Of a DNA stretch of 64,000 bases, positions 11,034 to 23,486 are shown piece after piece. The notes under the pieces are model-generated. The model saw only the letters and a list, made by a program, of their open reading frames with translations. It did no database searches and was not told the DNA's origin. The DNA lies in the NCBI GenBank assembly GCA_026874595.1, contig CM049306.1:15831019-15895018 (forward strand), in the 5' to 3' direction. The stretch's first letter is position 1, and every line of letters starts with the position of its first letter. The position numbers and the translations under genes were made by a program. The stretch comes from Sipunculus nudus. Taxonomy: Eukaryota; Annelida; Sipuncula; Golfingiida; Sipunculidae.

Positions 11034-11582
11034 TTTTTAGCTCAGCTGACTGAAAGTCATCTGAGCTATAGCGATCACTCTTTGTCCGTCTTCCGTCTGT
11101 CCGTCTGTCCGTCCGTTAACCAGGCACAAATCATAACCACTGGACCTAGAACCTTGTAACTTGGCATTCTGAGAGGTCCATGAAAAATCTCCTTGGAAAC
11201 CAGAAATTAGGTCTCTGTTACCCATATCCTTCGAGCTATGGGGCCCCAAAGTACCCCCCAGAAAAGTAAAAAATTTCATACAAAAACTTCAATATCTCAT
11301 TAACTACATCACTGATGGTCATGATTTTTTGCATACATATTGATCATGAGATGTTCCATCAGTTCCTGCAGACTGGTGGCGCCACCTGTATTTTTTTTAT
11401 TTTTTACGAATTTTTTTCTCTATTTTTGAGACCTTTAAAAATACAGACACAATTTTGCCCTGTTGGTTAATCTGTTTGATGCTTCAGTTGAATGGGTATA
11501 TACTACCATTCAGATGAAAAAATTTCCTTTTGCGAAATCTCTTCCCAGTCAGCTGAGCGTCATGACCCATGGGTCACTTGTT
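11034..11582 (+). mobile_element. HINE family A-alpha, copy A4 (short, one core repeat)
   Basis: Complete short copy: A head, GTCCG stretch, a single core repeat (palindrome at 11375), a unique tail shared with A1 (CCTGTTGGTTAATCTGTTTG) and the 3' end GTCAGCTGAGCG, GACCCATGGGTC, ACTTGTT. Only about 550 bp, versus 2285 bp for A1, so copies vary in core number. Confidence 0.82.
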
Positions 11583-13802
11583 ATTAAATTTTAACACATT
11601 TTTAGCTCAGCTGACTATAGTGATGGTCCGTCTTCTGGCTGTCTGGCCGACTGTTTTGAAATCGTTGGACTTACAGACCCAAAATTATACATACAGTTAG
11701 ATGTCCCCAAGTTCTCCTAGCAAACCAAAAACTTGGTAACTGCAACTTTGGGAAAACTTTCATTTTCAAGTAAAAACCTATTGTAATACTTAAAAACTGC
11801 CCAATATGAAAACCACTGGTGTCAATATATTCATGTTAATATAACCATTTCTGCATATATTTCCTATTTCATTCTTGAAATTAGGTCAATATTGCGTCCT
11901 CAAACATAATTATGACTTTGTCAAAAATCATGAAGTATATTTACTCACCTTAGGCCCAAAAAAATAAAATGCTTGGTTCTCAGGCACCACCCGCCTGAAT
12001 TTTAACCCCAATCATCATACATTTTAATTTATTTTTAGCGAACCTGTGAGCTTATGCGATGGTGTGGCGTTGTCCGTTGTCCGGCGTCCGGTGTCCGGCG
12101 TCTGTATGTTAACCCATACTATCTTGAAAACGGCAAGAATTAGCATCACAAAATTTATGCATAAAATTAGTCATCTAAAAAACTCTATTGGATTTTGCTT
12201 ATTTTTTGGCTAACTGCATTTTCTTAGATTTTATAGGGAAAAAGCTAAAAAAGCTTAAAAAATCTTCTTCTCCGAATATGTTCAGCCAAATTGTCCAATA
12301 TTTTACAGAAATGATTCCTGAAACAATCTCTCTCAAATTTGTTCGAATGGTGTAAGTTCAGGGAATTTTGGCCGAATTACAGGAAGTTGAACTTAGTCAT
12401 CTGTCCAAAAAAGCATACTAAAATTACAGTCTCAGAATGGCTTGAGCTATCATCACCAAATTTTATGCCAATGTTGGTCACATGAGTCATATCTGAAATT
12501 GAGGTATTGGTGGCGCCACCTACATCGGCCTTTTTTGTACGGGGGTCATCAGTGCCCGTATCATATTGACACCTACAAATAACTTCTTCTCTGAAACGAA
12601 ATGGCCAAATTGTTTAATATCGCACAGAAATGATCCTAGGGTAGTGCTTTCTGAAGTTTGTTCAATGGTCTCAGTTCAGTGACTTTGGGCTAAGTTATGG
12701 GAAGCTGAATTAAGTCATATGCCATAACAGCCCATTTTAGCTCAGTGGCTACAAAAATCTTCTTCTCAAAAACCACTGGGCCAAATTCTTAAATCTCACA
12801 CATTTATTATCCTTAGATGTTGATAATTCAAGTTTGTTCAAATGGTCTCAGTTCAGTGACTTTTGGCTGAGTTATGGAAAGCTGAATTTAGTCATATGCC
12901 ATGACAGCCCATGTTAGCTAAGTGGCTACAAAAATCTTCTTCTCAAAAACCACTGGGCCAAATTCTTAAATCTCACACATTAATTATCCTTAGAAGTTGA
13001 TAATTCAAGTTTGTTCAAATGCTTTTGGTTCAATGATTTTTGGCTGAGTTATGGGAAGCTGAACTTTGCCATTATGCTGTATTTTCCCATATGAGTTATA
13101 AACCTACAAAACATTTTTCGACTGATGATACTGAGGCCAGTTTGTTTAATATTTTGCAAGAATAATTCCTTGAATCATTCTAATAATAATTGTCTTTTAT
13201 GGTTCCAAAAAATGAATTTTGGCTGAATTATAAAGATTGAATTGAGTCATTTTACCATATATGTTAGCTGTGTGAAGCAGATACATCTAGCCTAGCGCCA
13301 GTTTATCAGCATCCATTACATCATGCCTCTAGACATTTAGATTTCAAAATATCTATGGAAAATATTGACAAGAATGTTTTTTAAAAGCTTTTAAAAAATG
13401 TAGATTTATGATATTACATATCATCTGTACACTATTCATAATTTCTCAGGAATAGCAGGAGCTACCATCCCCAAATTTTATGCAATTATCAGTCACATAT
13501 CAAATATTGATGGATTCAGCTTATTTTTGCTATCTGCATTTACTTAGATTTTACAGGGAAAAAGCTGATAAAAACTTCTTCAATATTTTACAGAAATGAT
13601 CCCAGAGGCAAGCCTTCTCAAGTTTGTTCAAATGGTTTGTGTTGGATAAATTTTAGCAGAGTTACATAACAGGCCAAGATTGTGTATGTTTCTTGAATAG
13701 GTTGAGAAACTGCCAACTGTTTCAGATTTGGCAACAGATCAAGAGTTCATTCAGTGCAGCCAGATTTAGACCAAGAGTTCAATCAGTGCAGCCAAGCACA
13801 AG

Positions 13803-13886
13803 GCATGTGATCACCTCATGGGCAGCATGTGATCATTTCATTGGTAGCATGTGACCACCTCATGAGTATCATGTGATCACCTCATG
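13803..13886 (+). repeat. 22-bp minisatellite inside B1
   Basis: About four tandem units of GCATGTGATCACCTCATGGG plus two bases. Absent from the corresponding part of B3 (57360-57460). Confidence 0.7.
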
Positions 13887-14204
13887 TTCATTCAGTGCAG
13901 CCAAGTACAGGTCAAAAGTTCACTCAGTCTAGCCAGGTGCAGGTCAAGAGTTCACTCAGTGCAGTAGCCTGAGCCAGTAATTTGTCACAGTACACTCCGG
14001 ACAACACCCCCTCTCACCTAAGCCTGGTCAGCCTGGTGCATCAGACTCAAGGCCTGATATTCTGACCTGTCTATGTGTCTTTAATGGCTTTTTCGTTCAC
14101 AAGACCAGTGTCGCCATCTACAATGACTTTTGCAAAGTGTATGTGCCTGCTTAATTCTATGGAGGAATTTGATATATCAGCCTGAAATTGGGCATATTTA
14201 TACA

Positions 14205-15385
14205 CTAGCTGATAGACCCAGTATACCGGGCTTATTACCGGGGTTGGGGAGATTTATAAACTGAGATGTGAAATGTATGCTAATTTTTTTTATTCTAAAA
14301 GTTAACAGAAAATATAGGTTTTCAGTGGGAAACTGTCTCAATAAGATATGTATAAACATTTTGGCACGACTTCAGAATAACTCACGAACCTCTATGAGGC
14401 ACAACAGTTCTATGAACAAAAAACGTTTCTATGTCCAGCTGCCTGTATCTTAATTTTGCCACTTATGTTTATCTGCCTCTTACTTTTAAATTACATGAAT
14501 CCTAAACATCATCCCGCCCGTCTGTATAAACTTATAACCTGGTGGAGACAATTCGTGAGAGATCCTGCAGTCGCTCCAATATTTTTAACATTTATTTTGT
14601 GGGGCTCTCCTCGTGGCATGAAATTTATACCCCGGTATATTTACCTTGAAGACCTGGACATTGATGGTGTTTACATTGCGAACCGGAATGAGACGCGGGG
14701 GCATTCAGGTTTTCAATGATATTTGACTGGATTCTATCATTGGACGTATTAAGATTAGGTTGATGTGAGGAACACATGAAACATTAATTAAATGTACGTT
14801 GCAAGGAAACTGTTCCTGAAGAAAGAAACAGAAATATGCATACCTCGTAAGCAGCAGAAGCAGACCCAACGGGACTGCATGCAGAGGGCCCGTATTCATT
14901 TTCAACAGCCGCAAACTTTTTTTAATCGTATCAGACAAATTTTGAGGCCTGAAACCCCCGGCACCACCCCAGCCCTGTTCCTGAAATTGGGACCTTGAAT
15001 TAGGTTTTGTCATTAATCCTCCTGGGTTGAACTCTCCATTTCATAAAGCGAGAAACATGTGTTTTACCCTTTTACTGACCATGCACGTGGTTCAAATCCA
15101 CGTTATTCATATGAACAAAAGTCCTTAGTGTTAGGGGTTAAGTGACCACGATGCACGCATTCCGGTGATTGCCGAAGGCAGTTCAACTGTGCTCGGTAGA
15201 AAAATGGAAAAATCACTCAAAATTATATGTATATTAAAAATTATTTATTTTCATATCGCCTATGTCACTGCGGGGATAATAACCTTTAAAATGATGTATG
15301 GCACAATATTGTACAAAACGCGGTTATAGAGAACACTGCGAACAAACGTGAACTGAATTCCTTTTATAAGTATTAGATGTCAAAT
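14205..15385. other. Unidentified ~1.2-kb insertion within B1 (called J)
   Basis: B-family sequence breaks off at GGGCATATTTATACA and resumes at AAATAGCTTTGTCGTATAC, as judged from the uninterrupted B sequence near 57700. The insert begins near TAGCTGATAGACCCAGTATA and has GC-rich patches (ATACCGGGCTTATTACCGG). The longest open frames are 102 codons on minus and 87 codons on plus (14456-14719, with LYKLITWWRQFVRDPAVAP); I recognise neither. No clear terminal repeats or target duplication were found. Confidence 0.5.
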
Positions 15386-17343
15386 AGCTTTGTCGTATAC
15401 AAGACTGGTGGTGCCACCTTCAATAATTTTTGTGTTGTGTGCACCCATGCCAGAATTTCAGCAGTGATGTTTGTGTATTGTTTCTTGTTCAAAATGTTTA
15501 GTACTTGCATCGTTCATATATATGAAAAGTAGTGGTTCAGCATTGAAGCGTTATACCTGGTGTATATCCATATGCACAGGTTCGCATTAGGCCTGTAGGC
15601 CTTGTTGAATCTTTCAATAGGAGAATTTCCTATGATTTCCTATGTTATGTAGTGCTTGTACCTGTTTTGCAAAAAAAAACCCTGTTAATTTCATGCTTTT
15701 CCCTGATCATATGATATTTTTATTGAAACATACAACAAAGGTAAATAATAAAATGCCACCCGCCTTAGATTTCTGAAAAAAAGTGCCTGAAAACCATACC
15801 TTTTTATTATTTTTGCCTAACAAGATAATTGTTGAAGCTAGAGATTTTTTCTTGGGATTATCTTTATTTAATCAAGATTTAATTTTATACTAGAAATCAG
15901 ATTAGAATTTCATAAATTTTAGTGATTAGCATAATTGTAAAATCATTACCTTAAATTTCAAGTTGGCCAACTTTGACCATTGCACATCGTTTTCCTATTG
16001 GCAGTATTAATTCAATTTTCACAGTATGTATAAATAAGGACTTAAACTTTTAAAAATCTGAAATTTGAAAAACAAATTCAAAAGTATGGCTAGAAATTGA
16101 TTTTTATTTGAAGGCCCTATTGTATTGACTTGCATTGTCAATCCCCAGGCAGCCTACTTCTGGTCACTACAGCCCTGCCTGGGTAACCTTATTAGTAATG
16201 CAACACTGGTTGAGCACCCCTGTTAAATTGTCACAGGGGTAAAGTAATTCACATACCCCCCCCCCCCACCCCATCCCTACACACACAGCAATATTCACCA
16301 AGTGTAATTTCAAAAATGTTTTTGTTTAAACTGTATTTTCTTAATTGTAAAGCTGTTTCACTCATATGTACCAAACTTTGCTTGAGATGGTAATTCAAAG
16401 ACTAATCAAGAAGTAATGTTACTTGTTTAAAGAAATTAATTTCCATTTAAATAATGTTTACATATTAAAATATAATTAAACTCATCAGTATGAATAAATT
16501 GATAACATATGATCCAAATTATTGATAAATAAAGGCATTTGATAAATATTTGATACTTAAAAAATAAGTACATTTGATGCTTGATGTGGTATTATCTGAC
16601 AAATTTAGGGATATATTATCATGCATTTTAGAATTGTGAATCAACTTATGTGTAGAATTAATTAATGTGTTCTGCAATTCATATTTTAAGTAAAAAGCTG
16701 TAAATTGTAATATGTTCAATCTCATAAATGATATATGAAAGCCATGATTAAAATGTTTTGAATTTGCATTTGGAAATATGTTTAGCCTGTTTTTAGAATT
16801 ATTAATTACATTAACACATAGTTTGTTTGTTAAATGTATCTTTCATATCACTCTCAGGTCCATCATGTTTTTAATCCTCAGTGCATTAAATGGTTTCAGG
16901 TCACAATATTCATGGATAACATAGTGCAATATGCACTTATCAGATTGAGTTTATGCTCATTTGGAAATTTTTACAGCATTTTATTGCAGAGTATAAATTA
17001 AACGTGTATTATTATACTTCAGCTAGTCTCCACTTAATATTTCTGCCTTATAGTATAATTGACAGGGGTATATACATTCCCAGGGGAGTGGTTATTTTAA
17101 GCACACATTACTATCACATAGCTGAAATACTGATACTTGATACTTTATATTTGATCATGAGAGGCTCTTGCATCTTTGGTATAGTTCATCAAAAGGCACA
17201 GTATTAGTTTGGCAAACATGTATTTAGTATTTGATAGCACGGCCATTTCCTCTTAGCTAATTTATATAAAAACAAATTTAGAAAAAAGTATATCTTGCAC
17301 TTGCTAAAAATCAGATGAGTGCTGTGACCCATAGGTCCCTTGT

Positions 17344-18007
17344 TTTCTCTATTTTTAAGACCTTCAAACAAAGCAGTCAGGACAATAACAAGGCACAAAC
17401 CCTAACTGTTAGACCTAGAAACTTTTATTTGTACATGGGGAGGTCTTAGGCAAATCTCCTCGGAAACCAAAAATTAGATCATGGTACGCGACATATGATC
17501 TGTGAGCTACTGGCTGAAAACATGATTTCGAGCACCCAGAGAGTCAGACAAGGCACAAATCTTCTAATGTGACTTCAAGGAGGTCCTGGATATATGTACT
17601 TGGAATCATGAAATTAGGTCACTGTGATATCTATATTTTGCGAGTAACTGGCAAAAAACATGACTTTTGGCACCGTGACAGTTACAAAGGGCACAAATTG
17701 TATCCATTAGGCCTAGAATATTCTAACGTAACATCCAGATAGTTTCTGGGCAAACTTTTTCAGAAACCTTAAGCTAGGTCATGATGACCCGTATTCTGCA
17801 AGCCACTCGCCAAAAACATGATTATGAGCACCCAGAGAGTCAGACAGGGAACAAATTGTATCCATTTGGCCTACAATCTTCTTATGTGACATTCAGGGAG
17901 GTCATGGATAAATGTCCTTGAAAATATGAAATTAGGTCACTGTGACCTGTATTCTGTGAGCTGTGGGGAAAAAACATGAATTGAGCACCCTTGAAGTCAG
18001 ATGTGTA
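17344..18007 (+). repeat. Old A-alpha core array (part of outer element)
   Basis: Diverged repeats of roughly 150 bp with GGCACAAATTGT, GGCCTAGAAT, GACATTCAGGGAGGT and GAAATTAGGTCACTGTGAC, clearly derived from the A-alpha core. Same sequence type as 35398-36170 and 61003-61310. Interrupted at 18008 by element E. Confidence 0.65.
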
Positions 18008-18269
18008 TGTCACAGGCGAAATTAGAATCCAGGCGGATTTTAAATCCGCCTAGACGAGATTGAAATTTTGATTTCGCCTATGCTAAATCACAATCCAAAA
18101 TATGCAGTATGCACCATTTATAATAAGCAATATATATAAATAAAATTGTCAAATACCTGCATCTTCCTTGCCTCTTACAGCTAATAAAAAGCAAAATTTT
18201 AATGTTATTTGCCAAGGCAAAAAATAAATACTGAAACCTGAAAAAATCAGACTGAAAATATACCTGTGT

Positions 18270-21200
18270 TTTTTAGCAAACCTGTGAGCTTATGCGATGA
18301 TGCGGCGTCAAACGTCGTGCGGCGTCTACGTTAACCATAGCTATCTCAAAAACGGCAGGAGCTAGCATCACCAAATTTTTTGCAAATAGTCAGTCATCCA
18401 AAAAACTATATCAGATTTTGTTTATTTTTTTTTCTAACTGCATTTTCTTAGGTTTTATAGGGAAAAAGCTAAAAAAGCTTTAAAAATCTTCTTCTCCGAA
18501 ACTGTCCAGCCAAATTGTCCAATATTCCCTGGAACAATCTTTCTCAAGTTCGTTCAAATGGTTCCAGTTTGGAGATATTTGGCCGAGTTACAGGAGGTTG
18601 AACTTTAACAAAGTTCTGTGCAAAAAAGCATATTAAAATTACAATCTCAGAAACGGCTGGAGCTATCATCACCAAATCATCTGAAACCATATGGCCAAAA
18701 TGTTTAATATCGCACAGAAATGATCCTAGGGTAGTGCTTTCTGAAGTTTGTTCAAATGGTCTCTTTTAAGTGACTTTTGGCTAAGTTATAGGAAGCTGAA
18801 TTTAGTCATATGCCATAACAGCCCATTTTAGCTCAGTGGCTACAAAGATCTTTTTCTCAAAAACCACTGGGCTAAATTCTTAAATCTCACACATTAATTA
18901 TCCTCAGATATTGATAATTCAAGTTTGTTCAAATGGTTTTGATTCAGTGCTTTTTGGCTGAGTTACGGGAAGCTGAACTTAGCCAGTTGGCTGTATCTTC
19001 CTATATGAGTTATAAACTTGCGAAACGTTTTTCGACTGATGCCACTGATGCCAGTTTATTAAATATTTTACAAGAATAATCCCTACATAAATTCTTATAA
19101 TAATTGTCATTAATGGTTCCACATGAATGATTTTTGGCTGAATTATGGAGATTGAATTGAGTCATTTTGCCATATATGTTAGCTGTGTGATGCATTTACA
19201 TCTAGCCTGGCACCAGTTTATAAGCATCTATTACATCATGCCACTAGACATTTAGATTTCAGGTTATATTTGGTTAATATTGACAAAAAATTTTTTTGAA
19301 AGCTTTTAAAAAATTTAGATTTATGATTGAAGTTATTCATCATACCAGGCAATGTTACAATCATGGATATTCAGCTCTCTGTGGCTATATAAAGACAACT
19401 ATACGTTGATTATAAATTATTGGTATCCCTACTCAACTTAATTCAAGAATTTGCCATCAATGATATATATGTGTATTTTAATTTTGATGTCTTTGATGGT
19501 ATTCTCATTTACAAGACAGGTGGTGCCACCTTCATTGACTAGAATTTTTAAAATTTGGAATAATGATCGGTCACATGTGAACTGCTATGCCCTCATTTTT
19601 GGTTGACCTCTGACCTTTCCTCTCTGCCCAGCGTCCATTTGTGCGTCTTTTTCCACACATAAACCCACATATCTCGGGAACCGTTTGACTGATAAGGCTA
19701 AAAATTTTGCACAAATGTAGCCCTTGGAAAGCTTTATAACATACACTTAAATGGTGGCGCCACCTGAAACAATCATTGCACAGCGTCCATCTGTTCATCT
19801 GCCTTGGGATAAAAACACATATATCTCTGCATTGGTTGGACTCACCCGCCTGAAATTTTGCATGTGTATACATCCTGGACAGCTTTCTTGATTTCATGAC
19901 AGGTGGCGCCACCTACTTTCACGTTTTAGCTACAGACATCCAAGCTCATATCTCCGGAACCGTTTGACCAGTTGGGCCAAAATTTTGCATGTGTAAAGAT
20001 CTCCCATAGCTCTTTATCATACGCAAAACTGGTGGTGCCACCTGTAACCATTTTTGCACAGTGTCCATCTATTCATCTGCATCGGGATAAAATCACTCAT
20101 ATCTCGGCAGTGGTTTCACTTATCCACCTGATATTTTGCAGGTTTATAAATCTTTGATAGCTTTCTTAATTTTATGACAGGTGGCACCACCTACATTCAT
20201 ATTTCGCTGCAGACATCCAAGCTCATATCTCAATAACCATTTGACTGATTTGGCAAAAATTTTGCATGTTTATAGATCTCACATAGCTCTTTATCATACG
20301 CAAAACTGGTGGTGCCACCTGCAATCATTTTTGCACAGCATCCGTCTATTTGTTTGCCATGGCATAAAATCACTCATATCTCGGCAGTGATTTGACAAAT
20401 CTGTCTAAAATTTTGCAGGTATATACATCTTGGATAGCTTTCTGGATTTTGTGGCAGGTTGCGCCACCTACATTTATGTATACGCTGCAGACATTCAGGC
20501 TTATATCTCAGGATTGGTTTGACATATCCCCCTGAAATTTTGCATGTGTATAGATCTCATTTAGCTCTTAATCATAAACAAAATTGGTGGCACCACCTGC
20601 CACCATTTTTGCATAGCACCCATTCTGTTTTTCTGCCATGGGCTAAAATCACTCATATCTTAGTAGTGGTTTAACTTATCTGCCTAAAATTTTGCATGTT
20701 TATACATCTTGGACAGCCTTCTGGATTTTGGGGTAGAAGGCGCAACCTACATTCAAATTTACGCTGCAGACATTCAAGCTCATATCTCAGGAACCATGAC
20801 CAATTTGGCAAAAATTTTGCATGTTTATAGATTTCACATAGCTCTTAATCATACGCAAAACTGGTGGTGCCACCTGCAATCATTTTTGCACAGCATCCGT
20901 CTATTTGTTTGCCGTGGCATAAAATCACTCATATCTCGGCAGTGGTTTGACATATCTGTCTAAAATTTTGCAGGTTTATACATCTTGGATAGCTTTCTGG
21001 ATTTTGTGGCAGGTGGCGCCACCTACATTTATGTATACGCTGCAGACATTCAGGCTTATATCTCATGACTGGTTTGACATTTCCCCCTAAAATTTTGCAT
21101 GTGTATAGATCTCATTTAGCTCTTAATCATACACAAAATTGGTGGCACCACCTGCCACCATTTTTGCATAGCACCCATTCTGTTTTTCTGCCATGGGCTA

Positions 21201-21645
21201 AAATCACTCATATCTTAGTATTGGTTTAACTTATCTGCCTAAAATTTTGCATGTTTATACATCTTGGACAGCCTTCTGGATTTTGGGGTAGAAGGCGCAA
21301 CCTACATACACATATCGGCTGCAGACATCCAGGCTATTATGCAACACACCTCACTCTATTTCCCCTTGCCACTCATCCATGCCTCACTTCACCTTTCCTA
21401 CTCTGATTTTGGCGGATACATGAAGTCGCTTGTTGACTACCCATATTCTAGTTTTTGTGTTGTGTGCACCCATGCCAGAATTGAAGCAGTGATGTTTGTT
21501 TAATTGTTTCTTGTTCTTAGTGTTTAGTACTTGCATTGTTCATATACATGTTACACATGTTCTTGAAAAGTAATGGTCCAGCATTGAAGCATTATACCTG
21601 GTGTAATCTCATTGCACAGGTTCGCATTAGGCCTGTTGGCCTTGT
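18270..21645 (+). mobile_element. HINE family B, copy B2 (interrupted by an F element)
   Basis: Starts TTTTTTAGCAAACCTGTGAGC and TTATGCGATGATGCGGCG; ends GCACAGGTTCGCATTAGGCC, TGTTGGCCTTGTT at 21645, immediately followed by the start of C. The body matches B1 through 19538. The F1 element then occupies 19539-21451 and B sequence resumes at TTTTTGTGTTGTGTGCACCC. The 3' portion is duplicated at 24740-24933. Confidence 0.78.
19539..21451 (+). mobile_element. Helitron-like family F, copy F1 (5'-truncated)
   Basis: Carries F core repeats: dimers of about 280 bp made of two diverged ~140-bp halves, each with GGTGGCGCCACC or a one-base variant. It ends with GGCGGATACATGAAGTCGCT, a stem-loop (GTCGCTTGTTGAC) and TTCTAG. 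The GTATCCGCC head seen in F2 is missing. The B target reads ...CATTGA before and TTTTTGTG after, an A|T site. Confidence 0.65.
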
Positions 21646-22351
21646 TTTTTTAGTTCACTCTGTGAACTTATGCCATGGCGCAGCGTCCGCCGTCCACTGT
21701 CCACTGTCCACTGTCAACTGTCCACCGTCCACCGTCTGTTGCCAAATATCTCAACAGCCACATCAGCTATCTTCATAAAACTTTGCAGAATTACTAATCT
21801 TGGGATGGACATGCAAAAATAAGCTTTTGGTGGCGCCACCTATGTTGACCTACTTTCTGCGGGATTAAATGGTCTTTTAAACTTCTTTCAAGATAAGTCA
21901 TAAAGTATTAATATTTGGCCTTCATATCATAGTCAACAGTTCCTTAGAGGAAGGGGAATAATTTGAGTATAAATTCAGTCAAGTCATATTCAAGATGGCT
22001 TCTCTACGGAACTTCAAATTCTGTCGATCGTAAAATATGACAGCTTGATGTGTTTCTATGTATACATGATGTATTGTCTGTTACCAAATATCTTAGGAAC
22101 TGCTGCAGCCTTCAGTTTCAAATTTCACAGGAATATTAATCATGTGACTGCTAAATGATTTTGACCTCCAGGTGGCGCCACCTGTGTTGACCTACTTTCT
22201 GCGGGGAAAAATGGTCTTTTCCACTTCTTCCAAGATAAGTCACAAAGTATTGATATTTTGGCCTTCATATCATAGCCAACAGTTCCTTAGAGGAAGGGGA
22301 ATAATTGTATCCGCCAATACAGAGTTTTGCGGATACTATGTTTTCAGCTGG

Positions 22352-22376
22352 CCGCCGCCGCCGCCGCCGCCGCCGC
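22352..22376 (+). repeat. (CCG)n tract in the CpG-rich head of F
   Basis: Eight uninterrupted CCG units inside a GC-rich 130-bp stretch, unlike the AT-rich surroundings. Repeated at 25640-25664 by the duplication. Confidence 0.9.
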
Positions 22377-22627
22377 TTAGGTGTCCGGAGAACTCCTCCG
22401 TAACCGCTGGGCGGAATTTTCCGAAACCCGGGATTATGTTCGGGTCACATGTGAACTGCTGCGCCCCGATTTTGTTTTGACCTCTGACCTTTCCTTTGCG
22501 CTCTGCGTCCGTTTGTGCGTCTGTTTCCACACATAAACCCACATATCTCGGGAACCGTTTGACCGATCAGGAAAATTTTTTTGCTCAAATGTAGCCCTCG
22601 GAGAGCTTTATAACATACACCAAAAAT

Positions 22628-23486
22628 GGTGGCGCCACCTGCAACCATGTTTGCACAGTGTCCATCTGTTCGTCTGCCTTGGGTTAAAATCACTCATATC
22701 TCTGCAGTGACTTGACTAATTCACCTGAAATTCGGCATGCGTAAACATCCTGGATAGCTTTTCTGATTTTATGACAGGTGGCGCCACCTACATTCACGTT
22801 TACGCTGCAGACATCCAAGCTCATATCTCGGGAACCGTTTGACCGATCAGGAAAATTCTTTTGCACAAATGTAGCCCTTGGAGAGCTTTATAACAGACAC
22901 CAAAAATGGTGGCGCCACCTGCAACCATGTTTGCACAGTGTCCATCTGTTCGTCTGCCTTGGGTTAAAATCACTCATATCTCTGCAGTGACTTGACTAAT
23001 TCACCTGAAATTGGGCATGCGTATACATCCTGGATAGCTTTTCTGATTTTATGACAGGTGGCGCCACCTACATTCACGTTTACGCTGCAGACATCAAAAG
23101 TCATATCTCGGGAACCGTTTGACCGATCAGGAAAATTCTTTTGCACAAATGTAGCCCTTGGAGAGCTTTATAACATACACCAAAAATGGTGGCGCTACCT
23201 GCAACCATGTTTGCACAGTGTCCATCTGTTTGTCTGCCTTGGGTTAAAATCACTCATATCTCTGCAGTGACTTGACTAATTCACCTGAAATTTAGCATGC
23301 GTATACATCCTGGATAGCTTTTCTGATTTTATGACAGGTGGCGCCACCTATATTCACGTTTACGCTGCAGACATCCAAGCTCATATCTCAGGAACCGTTT
23401 GACCGATCAGGAAAATTTTTTTGCACAAATGTAGCCCTTGGAGAGCTTTATAACATACACCGAAAATGGTGGCACCACCTGCAACC
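22628..23486 (+). repeat. 280-bp tandem dimers of family F
   Basis: Units start (at the palindrome) at 22777, 23057 and 23337, exactly 280 bp apart, with half-unit palindromes at 22628, 22908 and 23188 (the last with one change). The same array recurs at 25916-26916. Confidence 0.9.

Larger units (their letters stand above)
12032..15606 (+). mobile_element. HINE family B, copy B1
   Basis: Starts TTTTTAGCGAACCTGTGAGC, then TTATGCGATGG and a GTCCGGCGTCCG stretch (12065-12100). It ends GCACAGGTTCGC (inverted copy of the 5' end), ATTAGGCCTGTAGGCCTTGTT. The body has repeats of about 165 bp (CAAGTTTGTTCAAATGGT units at 12655-13070), one exact GGTGGCGCCACC at 12509 and a CAGTGCAGCCA repeat zone (13740-13980). 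No coding capacity is seen. An unrelated segment (about 14205-15385) interrupts it. Confidence 0.78.
11599..17343 (+). mobile_element. HINE family A-beta, copy A-beta1 (interrupted by B1)
   Basis: Starts TTTTTAGCTCAGCTGACTAT but continues with the A-beta body (TTAGATGTCCCCAAGTTCTC) instead of the A-alpha core. It breaks at 12031, where B1 begins, and resumes at 15607 with sequence matching A-beta2 at about 40130-40900. It ends GATGAGTGCTGTGACCCATA, GGTCCCTTGTT at 17343. There is no coding capacity. Confidence 0.75.
20199..23486 (+). repeat. 3288-bp direct tandem duplication, copy 1
   Basis: Contains the end of F1, the 3' end of B2, the 5' end of C and the head of F2. Every segment compared reappears exactly 3288 bp downstream. 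The only difference found by eye is G at 20212 versus T at 23500, next to the junction. Confidence 0.9.
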
